Of a DNA stretch of 64,000 bases, positions 10,551 to 22,644 are shown piece by piece. The stretch is from contig CAUYUJ010001750.1 of assembly GCA_963575745.1 (NCBI GenBank), forward strand, positions 31,001 through 95,000. Reading direction: 5' to 3'. The DNA is from Prorocentrum cordatum (Eukaryota > Sar > Dinophyceae > Prorocentrales > Prorocentraceae). Position 1 is the stretch's first letter, and each line of letters begins with the position of its first letter. Position numbers and translations under genes: made by a program. Under the pieces are notes generated by a model. The model was not told the DNA's origin. It saw nothing but the letters and a program-made list of their open reading frames with translations, and did no database searches.

Positions 10551-11685
10551 CGCCAGTAATTCCGGCGCGCTGGAGAGCTAGTTGGCAAGAAAAATCTCGA
10601 CGGACCTTTTGTTGATTTTTGGTCGGTCGAAAATTTTGTTTTCAAAATTCAACAATTCGTTTGAGCTCTAGTATTTTTTTCTGACCATATTCGATCTTAT
10701 TCCCGCTCGCCATTTTAATCTCAGCTCGATCGGGTAAGTATTTCTGCAAAAAATCGTCGCGGCGGGATCGGCTGTTTCGAGTCATCTTAATAGGGGTTGT
10801 CGGTATTTTGTACTTAACTCGAGCTGTAGGGCAGCTACAGAGCTGATTCTCACAGAAATCGATTGCGAATCACCAGGCGCGTTCGTCTGTTCCATTTAGA
10901 GGTCTGAACTCGGTCTGCTGCCCGAGCTAGGTTTGCGAAACTATTCGTATTATTCGAGTCATCTTGAGAGATGCTGTCAGTTTTCTCCACTTAACTCGGG
11001 CTGTAGGGGGGCTACAGGGCTCGTACTCACAGGAATCGATTCGGAGACATCAGAGGCGTCCGCCTGCCAAATCCAGAGCTCAGAATTCGGTGTGCTGCCC
11101 GAGCTAGATCCGCAAAACTATTTGTATTCTTCGAGTCATCTTGAGAGGTGCTGTACGTTTTCTGCACTTAAGTCGAGCTGTGAGGGGGCTCCAGGGCTGG
11201 TAATCACTGGAATCGATTCGGAGACATCAGTCGCGTCCGCCTGTCGCATTCAGAGCTCTGGACTCGGTCTGCTGCCCGAGCTAGGTCCGCGAAACTATTT
11301 GTATTGTTTGAGTCATCTTCAGAGGTGCAGTCGGTTTTCTGCACTTAACTCGGGCTCTACGGGGGCTGCAGGGCTGGTTATCACAGGAATCGACTCGGAG
11401 ACTTCAGGCGCGTCCGCCTTTCGCATTCAGAGGGCTGAACTCGGTTTGATACTCGAGCTGGATTCGCGAAACTATTTGTATTGTTCGAGTGATCTTGAGA
11501 GGTGCTGTCGATTTTCGCACGTAACTCGGGCTGCAGGAGAGCTACGAACGCACAGAAACATATCCAGAAGCATGAGGGGCGTTCGGCTGTTGCATCGAGA
11601 GGTCTGAAATCGCTCAGGCTGACAAACTATTCGTTCTCTGTAATTCTTTCGACATTCTATATGGTCAGGAAGCTCTACGAGTCCC
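10551..11685 (+). repeat. alpha higher-order unit
   Basis: Leader at 10,570-10,770, then about five monomers. The monomers at 10,930-11,460 keep one frame open for 224 codons, but that frame is broken in sister units, so no gene is called. Confidence 0.85.
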
Positions 11686-11719
11686 CCGGCGGTAAGAAAG
11701 ATTGACGGTTTACCGCCGG
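11686..11719 (+). repeat. module-boundary hairpin
   Basis: Perfect TAA/TTA-type arms; loop has GATTGACGG. Confidence 0.92.
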
Positions 11720-12086
11720 CGCCCAGTCCCTCGTAGAGCTCTTCGGCATCGATGAGCTAGAGGAATTCCGGCGCGGGGTGGAGCTAGTTGGCCCACCCGG
11801 CCGGTGCGGACAATGTGACAACTTTTGGGTGATTTCGCGAATATTCGAAAGATATTTGACCATTTATTTTGAGAAAGCAGATTTTTCGCCCCTGTGGGCG
11901 ACTATGAGGGCCTCTGCGTCTTAATATGAGCTCTCTAGCTGCATTTTTACTATCCAAACACTTGGCGAAACCAACTTTATGTCGACCTGAAAAAAATCAT
12001 GTTTTCTCTTTTTCGAGAAATGCTTCGAGAAGCCCTCTCTTTTGATGCTGAGCACTCTTTGGTGTGCAAGGAGCTCTACGAGGTTC
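11720..12086 (+). repeat. beta module with GAGCTAGAGGAATTCC prefix
   Basis: Prefix CTCGTAGAGCTCTTCGGCAT, then the beta body to GGAGCTCTACGAGGTTCC. No gene seen. Confidence 0.83.
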
Positions 12087-12119
12087 CCGGCGGTGACTAC
12101 GTTGACGGTTCACCGCCGG
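12087..12119 (+). repeat. module-boundary hairpin, TGA/TCA type
   Basis: Arms CCGGCGGTGA / TCACCGCCGG pair perfectly, 13-nt loop. The A-to-G change in the left arm is matched by T-to-C in the right arm relative to the 7,887 type. Confidence 0.92.
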
Positions 12120-12429
12120 CGCCAGTTGGCCGACCCAGCGAGAAAGGACAAAGTGATAACTTTTGGGTTGTTGTACGAAAAATTGAAGGATATGTGACAA
12201 TTAATTCATTTTGAGAAACCAGATTGTTCGCACCTGTAGTGGGTTTTGCCGCGCTCGCCAGTAAAATTTTCAGGTCCGTAGGTGCAAAATTACTATCAAA
12301 ACACTTGGGGGAACCGACGTTCGATAAAACCAGAAAAACGTGATTTTTCGAGTTTCTCAGGTCTTGCTCTAGACGCTTTCTTCATGCTCACCGAGGAGCG
12401 CCGTGCAATAAAAGAGCTCTACGAGGGCC
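12120..12429 (+). repeat. beta module variant
   Basis: Beta variant ending in GTTCTCAGG/CTTGCTCTAGACGCTTTCTT and AAAGAGCTCTACGAGGGCC. The same variant precedes 6,738, 20,417 and, less closely, 24,133. No gene seen. Confidence 0.8.
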
Positions 12430-12462
12430 CCGGCGGTAACCTGGTTGACGGTTTACCGCCGG
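12430..12462 (+). repeat. module-boundary hairpin
   Basis: Perfect TAA/TTA-type arms, 13-nt loop with CCTGGTTGACGG. The right context is GGTTCCCAG, the same allele that hosts element B. Confidence 0.92.
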
Positions 12463-13761
12463 TTCCCAGTAATTCCGGGGCGCTGGAGAGGTAGTTGGCA
12501 AGAAAAATCTCGACGGACCTTTTGCTGACTTTTGGTCGGTTGAAAATTTTGTTCTCGAAATTCAACAATTCGTTTGAGCTCTAGTATGTTTCCCATGATA
12601 TTCGATCTTATTACCGCTCGCCATCTTCATCTCAGCTCGATCGGGTAGCTTTTACTGCCAAAAAGCAGGCAGGCGGGATCGGCCGTTTCGAGTCATCTTG
12701 ACACGCGATATCGGTTTTCTGAACATAACTCGAGCTTTAGGACAGCTACAGAGCTGGTAAGCACAGCTAATCGATTCAGAATGATCAGGCGCGTTCGTCT
12801 GTTGAATCCAGAGGTCTGAACTCGGTCTGCTAGCCGAGCTGGATTCGCAAACCTATTCATATGATTCGAGTCATCTTGACAGACGCTATCGGTTTTCTGT
12901 ACTTAACTCGAGCTACAGGACAGCTACAGAGCTGATGCGTACAGAAACCGATTCAGAATCATCAGTGGTAGTTGTCTGTTGAATCCAGAGCTCTGAACTC
13001 GGTCTGCTGCCCGATCTAGAATCGCGAAACTATTCGTATTTCTCGAGTCATCTTGAGAGCTGCTGTCGGTTTTCTGTACTTAGCTGGGGCTGCAGGGGGG
13101 CTACAGTGCTGGTAGTCACAGAAATCGATTTGGACATCAGGCGCGTCCGCCTGCTCAGAACTCGGTCTGCTGCCCGAACTAGGTCCGCGAAACTATTCGT
13201 ATTGTTCGAGTCATCTTGAGAAGTGCTCTCGGTCTTCTGCACTCAACTCGGGCTGAGGGGGGCTACAGTGCTGGTGGTCCCAATAAGCGATTTACAGACA
13301 TGAGGCGCGTCCGCCTGTCGAATCCAGAGCTCGGAACTCGGTCTGCTGCCCGAACTAGGTTCGCGAAACTATTGTATTGTTCGAGTCATCCTGAGAGGTG
13401 CTGTCGGTTTTCCGCACTTAACTCGGGCTGTAGGGGGGCTGCAGGGGTGGTAATCACAGGAGTCGATTCGCAGACATCAGATGCGTCCGCCTGTCGCATT
13501 CAGAGGTCTGAATTCGGTTTTATACTCGAGCTGGGTTGCCAACCTATTTGTTTTTTTAGAGTCATCTTGAGGGGTGCTGTCGATTTACGCACGTAATTCG
13601 GGCTGTAGGAGACCTACAGAGCTCGTTAGGAAGACAATCCAGAAGCATCGGGGGCGTTCGGCTGTTGCATCGAGAGGCCTGCAATCGCTTGGGCTGAAAA
13701 ACTATTCGTTCTCTGCAATTTTCTTCCACATTATATATTCTCAGGAAGCTCTGCGAGTCCC

Positions 13762-13795
13762 CCGGCGGTAACAGAGGTTGACGGTTTACCGCCGG
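13762..13795 (+). repeat. module-boundary hairpin
   Basis: Perfect TAA/TTA-type arms, 14-nt loop. Confidence 0.92.
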
Positions 13796-14902
13796 CGCCC
13801 AGTTGGTAAGAAAAATCTCGACGGCCCTTTGGATGACTTTTGGTCGGTTGAAAATTTTGTTCTCGGAATTCAACAATTCGTTTGAGCTCTAGTATTTTTT
13901 CCCGTGATATTCGATCTTATTCCCGCTCGTCATCTTGATCTCAGCTCGATCGGGTACGTTTTACTGTCAAAAAGCAGGCAGGCGGGATCGGCTGTTTCAA
14001 GTTATCTTGATACGCGATGACGGTTTTCTGAACATAACTCGAGCTTCAGGACAGCTACAGAGCTGGTAAGCACAGCTAATCGATTCAGAATGATCAGGCG
14101 CGTTCGCCTGTTGAACCCAGATGTCTGAACTCGGTCTGCTAGCCGAGCTAGGTCCACAAACCTATTCGTATTCTTCGAGTCATCTTGACAGACGCTCTCG
14201 GTTTTATGTACTTAACTCGAGCTATAGGACAGCTGCAGAGCTGATACGTACAGAATCTGATCGGGAATCATGAGTGGTCGTTGTCTGCTGAATCCAGAGC
14301 TCTGAACTCGGTCTGCTGCCCGATCTAGAATCGCGAAACTATTCGTATTGTTCGAATCATCTTGAGAGATGCTGTCGGTTTTCTGCACTTACCCCGGGCT
14401 GTAGGGGGGCTGCATGGCTGGTAATCACTGGAATCGATTCGGAGACATCAGGCGCGTCCGCCTTTCGAATGCAGAGCTCCGAACTCTGTCTGCTGCCCGA
14501 ACTAGGTCTGCGAAACTATTCGTATTGTTCGAGTCATCCTGAGAGGTGCTGTCGGTTTCCTGCACTTGACTCGGGCTGTAGGGGGGGCTGCAGGGCTGGT
14601 AGTCACAGAAATCGATTCAGAGACATCACACGCGTCCGCTGTCGCATGCAGAGGTGTGAACTCGGTCTGATACTAGCTTTGCCAAACTATTCGTATTGTT
14701 CGAGTCATCTTGAGAGGTGCTGTCGATTTACGCACGTAACTCGGGCTGTAGGAGAGCTACAGAGCTCGTAGAGAAGACAATCCAGAAGCATCGGGGGCGT
14801 TCGGCTGTTGCATCTGAGAGGTTTGAAATTGCTTGGGCTGAAAAACTATTCGTTCTCTGCATTTTTCCACATTATGTATTGTCAGGAAGCTCTACGAGTC
14901 CC

Positions 14903-14936
14903 CCGGCGGTAACAAAGGTTGACGGTTTACCGCCGG
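14903..14936 (+). repeat. module-boundary hairpin
   Basis: Perfect TAA/TTA-type arms, 14-nt loop. Confidence 0.92.
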
Positions 14937-16117
14937 CGCCCAGTAACTCGTAGAGCTTCCCTTAGCAAGTTATTGCTGGAAGCTTAAGAGTAATTCCGGG
15001 GCGCTGGAGAGCTAGTTGGCAAGGAAAATCTCGACGGACCTTTTGCTGACTTTTGGTCGGTGGAAAATTTCGTTCTCAAAATTCAACAATTCCTTTGAGC
15101 TCTAGTATTTTTTCCCATGATATTCGATCTTATTCCCGCTCGCCATCTTGGTCTCAGCTCGATCGGGTACCTTTTACTGCCAAAAAGCAGGCAGGCGGGA
15201 TCGGCCGTTTCGAGTCATCTTGATGCGCGATGACGGTTCTCTGAACATAACTCGAGCTTTTGAACAGCTACAAAGCTGGTAAGCACAGCTAATCGATGTA
15301 GAATGATTAGGCGCGTTCGACTGTTGAATCCAGAGGTCTGAACTCGGTCTGTTAGCCGAGCTAGGTCCGCAAACCTATTCGTATTATTCGAGTCATCTTG
15401 AAAGACGCTCTCGGTTTTCTGTACTTAACACGAGCTGTACGACAGATACAGAGCTGATATTTACAGAAACCGATTCAGTATCATCAGTTGCGTTCGTCTG
15501 TCGAATCCAGAGTTCTGAACTCGGTCTGCTGCCCGATCTAGAACTGCGAATTTATTCGTATTGGTCGAGTCATCTTGAGAAATGCTCTTGGTCTTCTTCG
15601 CTCAACTCGGGCTCGGGGGGGCTATAGTGCTGGTGGTCACAGGATTCGATTTGCAGACATCAGGCGCGTCCGGCTCTCGAATCCAGAGCTCGGAACTCGG
15701 TCTGCTGCCCGAACTAGGTCTGCGAAACTATTGTATTGTTCGAGTCATCCTGAGAGGTGCTGTCGGTTTTCTGCACTTGACTCGGGCTGTAGGGGGGCTG
15801 CAGGGCTGGTAATCACAGGAGTCGATTCGCAGAGATGAGACGCGTCCGCCTGTCGCATTCAGAGGTCTGAACTCGGTTTGATAGTCGAGCTGGGTTGTCA
15901 AACTATTCGTTTTGTTAGAGACATCTTGAGAGGTGCTGTCGATTTACGCACGTAACTCGGGCTGTAGGAGGGCTACAGAGCTCGTAAAGAAGACAGTCGA
16001 GAAGCATCGGGGGCGTCCGGTTGTTGCATCGAGAGGTCTGAAATCGCTCGGGCTGAAAAACTATCCGTTCTCTGCATTTTTTCACATTAAATATTGTCAG
16101 GAAGCTCTACGAGTCCC

Positions 16118-16151
16118 CCGGCGGTAAGGAAGGTTGACGGTTTACCGCCGG
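16118..16151 (+). repeat. module-boundary hairpin
   Basis: Perfect TAA/TTA-type arms; loop GGAAGGTTGACGG. Confidence 0.92.
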
Positions 16152-17353
16152 CGCCCAGTTGGTCGACCCGACCAGAACGGACAAACTGATAACTTAACTC
16201 GTAGAGCTTCCCTTAGCAAGTTATTGCTGGAAGCTTAAGAGTAATTCCGGGGCGCTGGAGAGCTAGTTGGCAAGAAAAATCTCGACGGACCTTTTGCTGA
16301 CTTTTGGTCGGTTGAAAATTTTGTTCTCGAAATTCAACAATTCGTTTGAGCGCTAGTATTTTTTCCCGTGATATTCGATCTTAATCCCGCTCGCCATCTG
16401 GATCTCAGCTCGATCGGGTACATTTTACTGTCAAAAAGCAGGCAGGCGGGATCGGCCATTTCAAGTCATCTTGACACGCGCTGACGGTTTTCTGAACATA
16501 ACTCGAGCTTCAGGACAGCTACAGAGCTGGCAAGCACAGGTAATCGATTCAGAATGATCAGGCGCGTTCGCCTGTTGAAACTAGAGGTCTGAACTCGGTC
16601 TGCTAGCCGAGCTAGGTCCTCAAACCTATTCGTATTATTCGAGTCATCTTGACAGACACTCTCGGTTTTCTGTACTTAACTCGAGCTATAGGACAGCTAC
16701 AGAGCTGATACTTACAGAAACCGATCCAGAATGATCAGTCGCATTTGTCTGTTGAATCCAGAGCTCTGAACTCGGTCTGCTGCCCGATCTAGAATCGCGA
16801 AACTATTCGTATTGTTCGAGTCATCTTGAGAAGTGCTCTCGGTTGTCTGCACTCAACTCGAGCTGGGGGGGGGCTACAGTGCTGGTGGCCACAGGAGTCG
16901 ATTTGAGGACATCAGGCGCGTCCGCCTGTTGAATCCAGAGCTCGGAACTCGATCTGCTGCTTGAACTAGGTCCGCAAAACTATTGTATTGTTCGGGTTAT
17001 CCTGAGAGGTGCTGTCGGTTTTCTGCACTTAACTCGGGCTGTAGGTGGGCTGCAGGGCTGGTAATCACAGAAGTCGATTCGGAGACATCAGACGCGTCCG
17101 CCTGTCGCATTCAGAGGTCTCAACTCGGTCTGATACTCGAGGTTTGCCAAACTATTCGTATTGTTCGAGTGATAGATGCTGTTGATTTACGCACGTAACT
17201 CGGGCTGTAGGAGAGCTACAGAGCTCGCAAAGAAGACAATATCGGGGGCGTTCGGCTGTTGCATCGAGAGGTCTGCAATCGCTTGGGCTGAAAACTATTC
17301 GTTCTCTGCATTTTTCTCCACTTTATATATTGTCAGGGAGCTCTACGAGTCCC

Positions 17354-17387
17354 CCGGCGGTAAGGAAGGTTGACGGTTTACCGCCGG
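17354..17387 (+). repeat. module-boundary hairpin
   Basis: Perfect TAA/TTA-type arms, 14-nt loop. Confidence 0.92.
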
Positions 17388-17657
17388 CGCCCAGTTTGGG
17401 TGGTTTTGCGAAAATTTCAAACATATTTGACCATTTATGTTGAGAAAGCGGATGTTTACGCGTAGCATTTGTATCTAAACTTCATTCTCAGAGCATCTCA
17501 GTTCTCTGGAGAGAGTTTTACTATCCGAAAATGAGCGGGAACCAACATTGGAGTGACGTCGAAGAATGAAAAGTTGATGTTTTTCGAGAACGGCTGCGAG
17601 AAGCTGTCTGCTTCGATTCTGAGCACTTTCGTGCCTGTAAGGAGCTCTACGAGGTTC
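17388..17657 (+). repeat. beta module variant
   Basis: Variant with GAGAGAGTTTTACTATCCGA and GAGCGGGAACCAACATTG. A close relative lies at 18,609-18,931 and another at 42,362-42,658. No gene seen. Confidence 0.8.
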
Positions 17658-17690
17658 CCGGCGGTGACTAGGTTGACGGTTCACCGCCGG
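17658..17690 (+). repeat. module-boundary hairpin, TGA/TCA type
   Basis: Perfect arms; loop CTAGGTTGACGGT, the allele that hosts elements G and H. Confidence 0.92.
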
Positions 17691-18574
17691 CGCCAGTTCG
17701 GACGCACTGGCGGGCTAGTTGGCTCGAAAAATCTCGACGGAACTTTTGGTGATTTTTGCTCAGTTGAAAATTATGTTCTCAAAATTTGAACATTCGTTAG
17801 ATCTCAGTGCGACTCGCCATCTTGATGTCAGCTCGATCGGGTGAATATTATAATCGAAAAGCACTGTGGCGGGATCGGTTTGCGAGTACTATGTTGGTAG
17901 GTGCTGTCGGTTATCTCAACTTATGGCAAGCACAGCTTTCGGGTTCAGAATGATGATGCGCGTCTACATGTGACGGGAGAATATTCAGCGCTGGATATGT
18001 AAGAAATTATGATCGAAAAACCTCTTTGCATTAGTATTACACTTGATTGAGTGATTTGGTTTTCTCAACTTAACTCGAGCTGTAGGGCAGCTACAGAGCT
18101 CTGCGCATAGCGCCGGAGCTCTCGAAGTGAGCTAGAATTCGAGAATCGATTGAAAAACTTATTGACTATGAGTCGGAATGTTGGTAGGTTCTCTCGGTTT
18201 TTTTTCAGCTTAACTCGAGCTGTAGGCGAGCTACAGAGCTCCTAGGCGCAGCAATCGGAAGAGAATGATCAGGCGCGCTATTTGACAGTATCTAGACATC
18301 TGAACTCAGTCTGCTATCAGCGCTCGGACTGAACAACTGTTCGTACTCTGCTAATTTCCTGGAGATGGTATTGGTTTTCTTGGTTTTACTTGTGCTGCAG
18401 ATGGGCTACAGAGCTGGTCAGCAGAGCAATTGAAAGGGAAGGAAATCATCAGGGGCGCTAGTGCAATGTATCTATACACTTGAAATCAGTCTGCTATCAG
18501 CGCTCGGGCTGAAAAAATTCGTTCTCTGCTGATTCTTTGGAGATGATATATGGCAAGGAAGCTCTACGAGTCTC
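17691..18574 (+). repeat. diverged alpha-type monomers
   Basis: Short leader, then about four old monomers. Each retains the AACTCGAGCTGTAGG...CTACAGAGCT inverted stretch, but the rest has drifted. No gene seen. Confidence 0.75.
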
Positions 18575-18608
18575 CCGGCGGTAACCAAGGTTGACGGTTT
18601 ACCGCCGG
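18575..18608 (+). repeat. module-boundary hairpin
   Basis: Perfect TAA/TTA-type arms, 14-nt loop. Confidence 0.92.
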
Positions 18609-18931
18609 CGCTCAGTTCCGGCGACGGGTGAAGCTAGTTGGTCGACCCGACCAGAACGGACAAACTGATAACTTTTGGGTGGTTTTGCGAATATTTGAAA
18701 GACATTTGACCATTCATTTTGAGAAAGCAGATTTTTACGCGTAGCATGTGTATCTAAACTTCATTCTTAGAGCAGCTCAGCTCTCTGGAGAGAGTTTTAC
18801 TGTCCGAAAATGAGCGGGAACCGACATCGAGTGACATCGAAAAATGAAAAGTTGATGTTTTTCAAGAAAGGCCGCGAGAAGCTGCTTCGATTCTGAGCAC
18901 TTCCGTGCCTGTAAGGAGCTCTACGAGGTTC
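18609..18931 (+). repeat. beta module variant
   Basis: Close relative of 17,388-17,657. No gene seen. Confidence 0.8.
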
Positions 18932-18964
18932 CCGGTGGTAACTAGGTAAACGGTTCACCGCCGG
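18932..18964 (+). repeat. module-boundary hairpin, degenerate
   Basis: Left arm CCGGTGGTAA faces right arm TCACCGCCGG, with two unpaired positions; loop TAGGTAAACGG. Confidence 0.8.
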
Positions 18965-20075
18965 CGCCAGTTGGCAAGAAAAATCTCGACGGACCTTTTG
19001 CTGACTTCTGGTCGGTTGAAAATTTCATTCTCGAAATTCCTCAATTCGTTTGAGCTTTAGTATTCTTCCCCGTGATATTCGATCTTATTCCCGCTCGCCA
19101 TCTTGATCTCAGCTCGATCGGGTACCTTTTACTGCCAAAAAGCACACAGGCGGGATCGGCCGTTCCGAGTCATCTTGTTACGCGCTCTCGGTATACTGGA
19201 CTTAACACGAGATAGAAGATAACTACAGAGCTGGTAAGCACATCTCATCGATTCAGAATGATTAGGCGCGTTCGCCTGTTGCACCCAGAGGTCTGAACTC
19301 GGTCTGCTAGCCGAGCTAGGTCCGCAAACCTATTCGCATTATTCGAGTCATCTTGACAGGCGCTCTCGGTTTTCTCTACTTAACTCGAGCTATATGACAG
19401 CTGCAGAGCTAATACTTAGAGCAGCTGATTCAGTATGATCAGTCGCGTTCGTCTGTCCAATCCAGAGCTCTGAACTCGGTTTGCTGTCTGATCTAGAATC
19501 CCAAAACTATTCGTATTGTTCGAGTCATCTTGAGAGGTGCTGTCGATTTTCTGTACTTAACTCGGGCTAGGGCGGCTACAGTGCTGGTAGTCACAGACAT
19601 CGATTTGGAGACATCAGCCGCGTCGTCTGTCAAATCCAGAGCTCGGAACTCGGTCTGTTGCCCGAACTAGGTCCGCAAAACTATTCGTATTGTTCGAGTC
19701 ATCCTGAGAGGTGCTGTCGGTTTTCTGCACTTAACTCGGGCTGTTGGGGGGGATGCAGGGCTGGTAATCATAGGAATCGATTCAGAGACATCAGGCGAGC
19801 CCGCCTGTCGCATTCAGAGGTCTCAACTCGGTTTGATACTCGAGCTAGGTTTGCCAAACTGTTCGTATTGTTCGAGTTATCTTGAGAGGCGCTGTCAATT
19901 TACGCACGTAACTCGGCTGTAGGAGAGCAGAGAACTCGCACAGAAGAGAATCCAGAAGCATCCGGGGCGTTCGGCTGTTGCATCGAGAGGTCTGAAATCG
20001 TTTGGGCTAAAAAACTAGTCGTTTTCTGCAATTTTTTCTCGGCATTATATATTGTCAGGAAGCTCTACGAGTCCC
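18965..20075 (+). repeat. alpha higher-order unit
   Basis: Leader plus about five monomers. No gene seen. Confidence 0.85.
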
Positions 20076-20109
20076 CCGGCGGTAGGAAAGGTTGACGGTT
20101 TACCGCCGG
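20076..20109 (+). repeat. module-boundary hairpin, one mismatch
   Basis: Left arm CCGGCGGTAG, right arm TTACCGCCGG. Confidence 0.85.
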
Positions 20110-20416
20110 CGCCCAGTTGGTCGACCCGGCCTTAAGAGACAAAGTGGTGACTTTGGGTCGGTTTTGCAAAGATTTGAAAGATATTTGACAATTCATTTTG
20201 AGGAACCAGATTTTTCGCACCTGTAATGGGTTATGACGCGTGCGCCTCTAAAATTTCCAGGCCAGTAGGTACAGTATTACTACCAAAACAATTGGAGCAA
20301 CCGACGTCATATCAAAATCGAAACACGTAATTTTTCTAGTTTTTCGGGGCTCGCCCTAGAAGCTTCCTTCATGTGTTCCGAGGAGCGCGGTGTCAGAAAA
20401 GAGCTCTACGAGGGTC
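20110..20416 (+). repeat. beta module variant
   Basis: Ends AAAGAGCTCTACGAGGGTC, then CCGGCGGT (20,417-20,424), where element B interrupts the hairpin. No gene seen. Confidence 0.8.
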
Positions 20417-20424
20417 CCGGCGGT

Positions 20425-22462
20425 CATGTTGATCCGACAGCTTCGCTGCACACGTACAGTCAGGCTCACACACATGTCCATTCGTCTTTGCCTGTGCCTC
20501 AGTTGTCTGGCCAACGTTCTTTGGAGTCCGCGCCCAGCTTTATTCAGACAGCTACGCTGCACACTCACAGTGATGATTCAACACATGTCCATTCTTTGTT
20601 GCCTGTGCCGCAGGTGGATGACCGTTCTTTCGACACGTTGCCCAGTTATATTCAGACAGCTACGCTGCACACGAACAGTGGAGTGCATACACACCCTCGT
20701 TCGATGTCTTCTGTGCCGCAGGCTGAGAGAGGAAGTTCTTTCGATCAGTTGCCTTGTTATATTCCGACAGCTACGCTGCACACACACAGTACACACTCTA
20801 TTCATTCTCATTGTCCGCCTCGTGCTTTGTCTCAGAGTGAGTGTTTCGCCTGAGCCCCAGAGACCTGCGGCTATGTTTGATAGCCGTGGGGGACTGACGG
20901 AGCACAAAAAAGATTGTCAACGTTCTTCTGGTCGTGTGTCGTCTGCGTCCAGTATAAGAGTTTCTTTGGAGCCGAACAAAAAGGATGCTCATTGTTCTTC
21001 TGGTCGTGTGTCGTCTGCGTCCAGAATAAGAGTTCCTTTGAGTGATCCGCTGCAGGTGGCGCATCTGTTTGAGTGCGCCAGGCTCCTGGAAGAAAGGAGC
21101 AGCCAGCGCGAATCCCAAGGCGCTGTCAGTCCTGCGGCCACAGCCCCCCCAGTCGAAGGCGAGAGCGACCCCACGCCCGCGGCCAAGAACCGTCGCAGGC
21201 AGATTGTGGAGACCCGTCTGGCCGCCAGGGGAGAGAAGCGGTGCCCTGGCCCGAGTCTCACGGCGAGCCAGGAGGAGCTCGCCAAGCGTGTCAGACAGCC
21301 CCAGCGCCCATGCGACAAAAGAGATCGGGATGAAATATGTTCGCCAAGGGGCAGTCAAAAGAGACGGTGTATTGCTCAGGTGAATGATGACCCCATCGCT
21401 TCCGCCGATAGTCTGTCTGCTGCCCCACAGGGAAGTAAGCGACCACGGGACCCCCCCTCTTCTAACCATGATAGTGAGCCGCGAGAGGCACGACCCTCTG
21501 GCGCAAACGTGAATGTCTTCAAACTCAACGCCTACTCTCAGGCGCGGTTGGGCATGATGCATGCGTCAGGTGACTGGGCCGCTCATCGTCGCGCGTTCGC
21601 TGCACGCTCGAGGGATTCCCAGGCTGCTCTTCTTGGATGGCGTGGTGGTACTAAATACGTCGGTTGGAGAAAATGGGAAGATGTCTTCATTGCGGATCAA
21701 GATGGCAATACTAAATGGTGGGAGACTATGACGTTTGGGAAAGAAGATTGGTCGATTTTCGTTGAGAAGTTGCTCAAAAGATTGCACCTGCCCGCCATTC
21801 TTGACTATCTGGCCAAACCTAGAGTTTCGGTTGCCCGTACGGAGGAGGAGGAGACGAAAGTTAATAATGATAGGATTGCGCGTCGCATTGCTCATAACTT
21901 TGAAAATGAGACTATCTTTGACTATGAGGCGGATAAGATTCCATTTGAAATACTGGGTGACAGCTTGTGTGTGGTCCAATGGATAAGAGGGCACTGGAGG
22001 TGCACGAACATGGGCTATAATAACACCTTGGAGGCGGCACAAAACACTCTTGATGCTATAACGGACACCTGTTTGAGAACTGCGTGTGCGGGGGCTGACC
22101 CAATCAAACATCTTTATAGGGAGGGTAACAGTTATGCTGATGAACTCACGTGGGCTTGCAGAGCTTGCCCACACACATCGAAGAGAAACGAGTATCTTGC
22201 CCCTTTATATACTTCGAAAGTGTTAGGATTGAGGGGTTACTTCGACGGAGGCACCTCGGATATTGGGGCTGGGGGAGGCTGGTGGCTGCAGGCTTTTGTA
22301 GAACATAAAAATGCTATACAGTGTCACGTGATTGCCGAGGAGGCGTTTGGCCTCGATAGGGAGTCAACCGTGACGGTCTGTGAGTTAACGGCCGCCTCGA
22401 AGCTAATTCACGCAATCTCGCAGATTGCGTCTGTTATAGATAGCGTCTCACACGCTCGGTAG
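20425..22462 (+). pseudogene. LINE ORF2 C-terminal part: repeat linker and permuted RNase H-like domain
   Basis: The open frame, in phase with the conserved C-terminus, runs through the element to TAG at 22,460-22,462. The first part is a four-fold 108-111-bp repeat. The middle is a basic, low-complexity linker. From about 21,520 the protein matches element C: NAYSQARLGMMHASGDWAAH, then an ~80-residue Trp-rich domain. Then come FEILGDSLCVVQWIRGHW (about 21,946), LYREGNSYADELT (about 22,111), LRGYFDGG (about 22,226), WWLQAF and TVCELTAASKLI (about 22,370). Endonuclease and RT are absent. The AEL box reads CEL here. A second frame is open across the repeats (to 20,853). Confidence 0.75.
20438..20800 (+). 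repeat. 108-111-bp tandem repeat, four units, each with a micro-hairpin
   Basis: CAGCTTCGCTGCAC or CAGCTACGCTGCAC occurs at 20,438, 20,549, 20,657 and 20,768. The unit is a multiple of three. Each start carries CAGC-N3-GCTG, the same short palindrome found in the 3' tails of the other elements. Confidence 0.85.
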
Positions 22463-22553
22463 AGCCACTTGCGCCTGGTGGCCGCGGGGAGCACCGCTGC
22501 TTGCATGTGCTGGAGGACCCCACCGCAAAGCCCGCAAAAACCTGGTTGACGGT

Positions 22554-22610
22554 TTACCGCCGGTTCCCAGTTTTCGACATTAGATATTGTCGGGAAGCTC
22601 TACGAGTCCG
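22554..22610 (+). repeat. right half-hairpin and short alpha end fragment
   Basis: The right arm completing B's target, followed by the last ~45 bp of an alpha module (TTTTCGACATTAGATATTGT...). No gene. Confidence 0.75.
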
Positions 22611-22644
22611 CCGGCGGTAAGGAAGGTTGACGGTTTACCGCCGG
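22611..22644 (+). repeat. module-boundary hairpin
   Basis: Perfect TAA/TTA-type arms, 14-nt loop. Confidence 0.92.

Larger units (their letters stand above)
12463..17353 (+). repeat. four consecutive alpha higher-order units
   Basis: Units of 1.1-1.3 kb are separated by hairpins at 13,762, 14,903 and 16,118. Each has the leader then five to six monomers. Extra fragments CTCGTAGAGCTTCCCTTAGC with GCTGGAAGCTTAAGAGTAAT follow two of the hairpins (14,945 and 16,198). No gene seen. Confidence 0.88.
20425..22540 (+). mobile_element. LINE element B, 5'-truncated
   Basis: Inserted in a hairpin of the CCTGGTTG allele. The left arm is cut after CCGGCGGT. On the right, a tail with CGCAAAGCCCGCAAAAA precedes CCTGGTTGACGG and TTACCGCCGG (22,554-22,563). 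The left sequence CATGTTG may be a decayed target duplication. Only the 3' part of ORF2 is present. Confidence 0.8.

Noticed and set aside
11480-11520. tRNA gene in the alpha repeats because of GTTCGAGTC-like strings
   Set aside because: No cloverleaf could be drawn: acceptor and anticodon stems are missing. Only the weaker promoter-box observation is kept.
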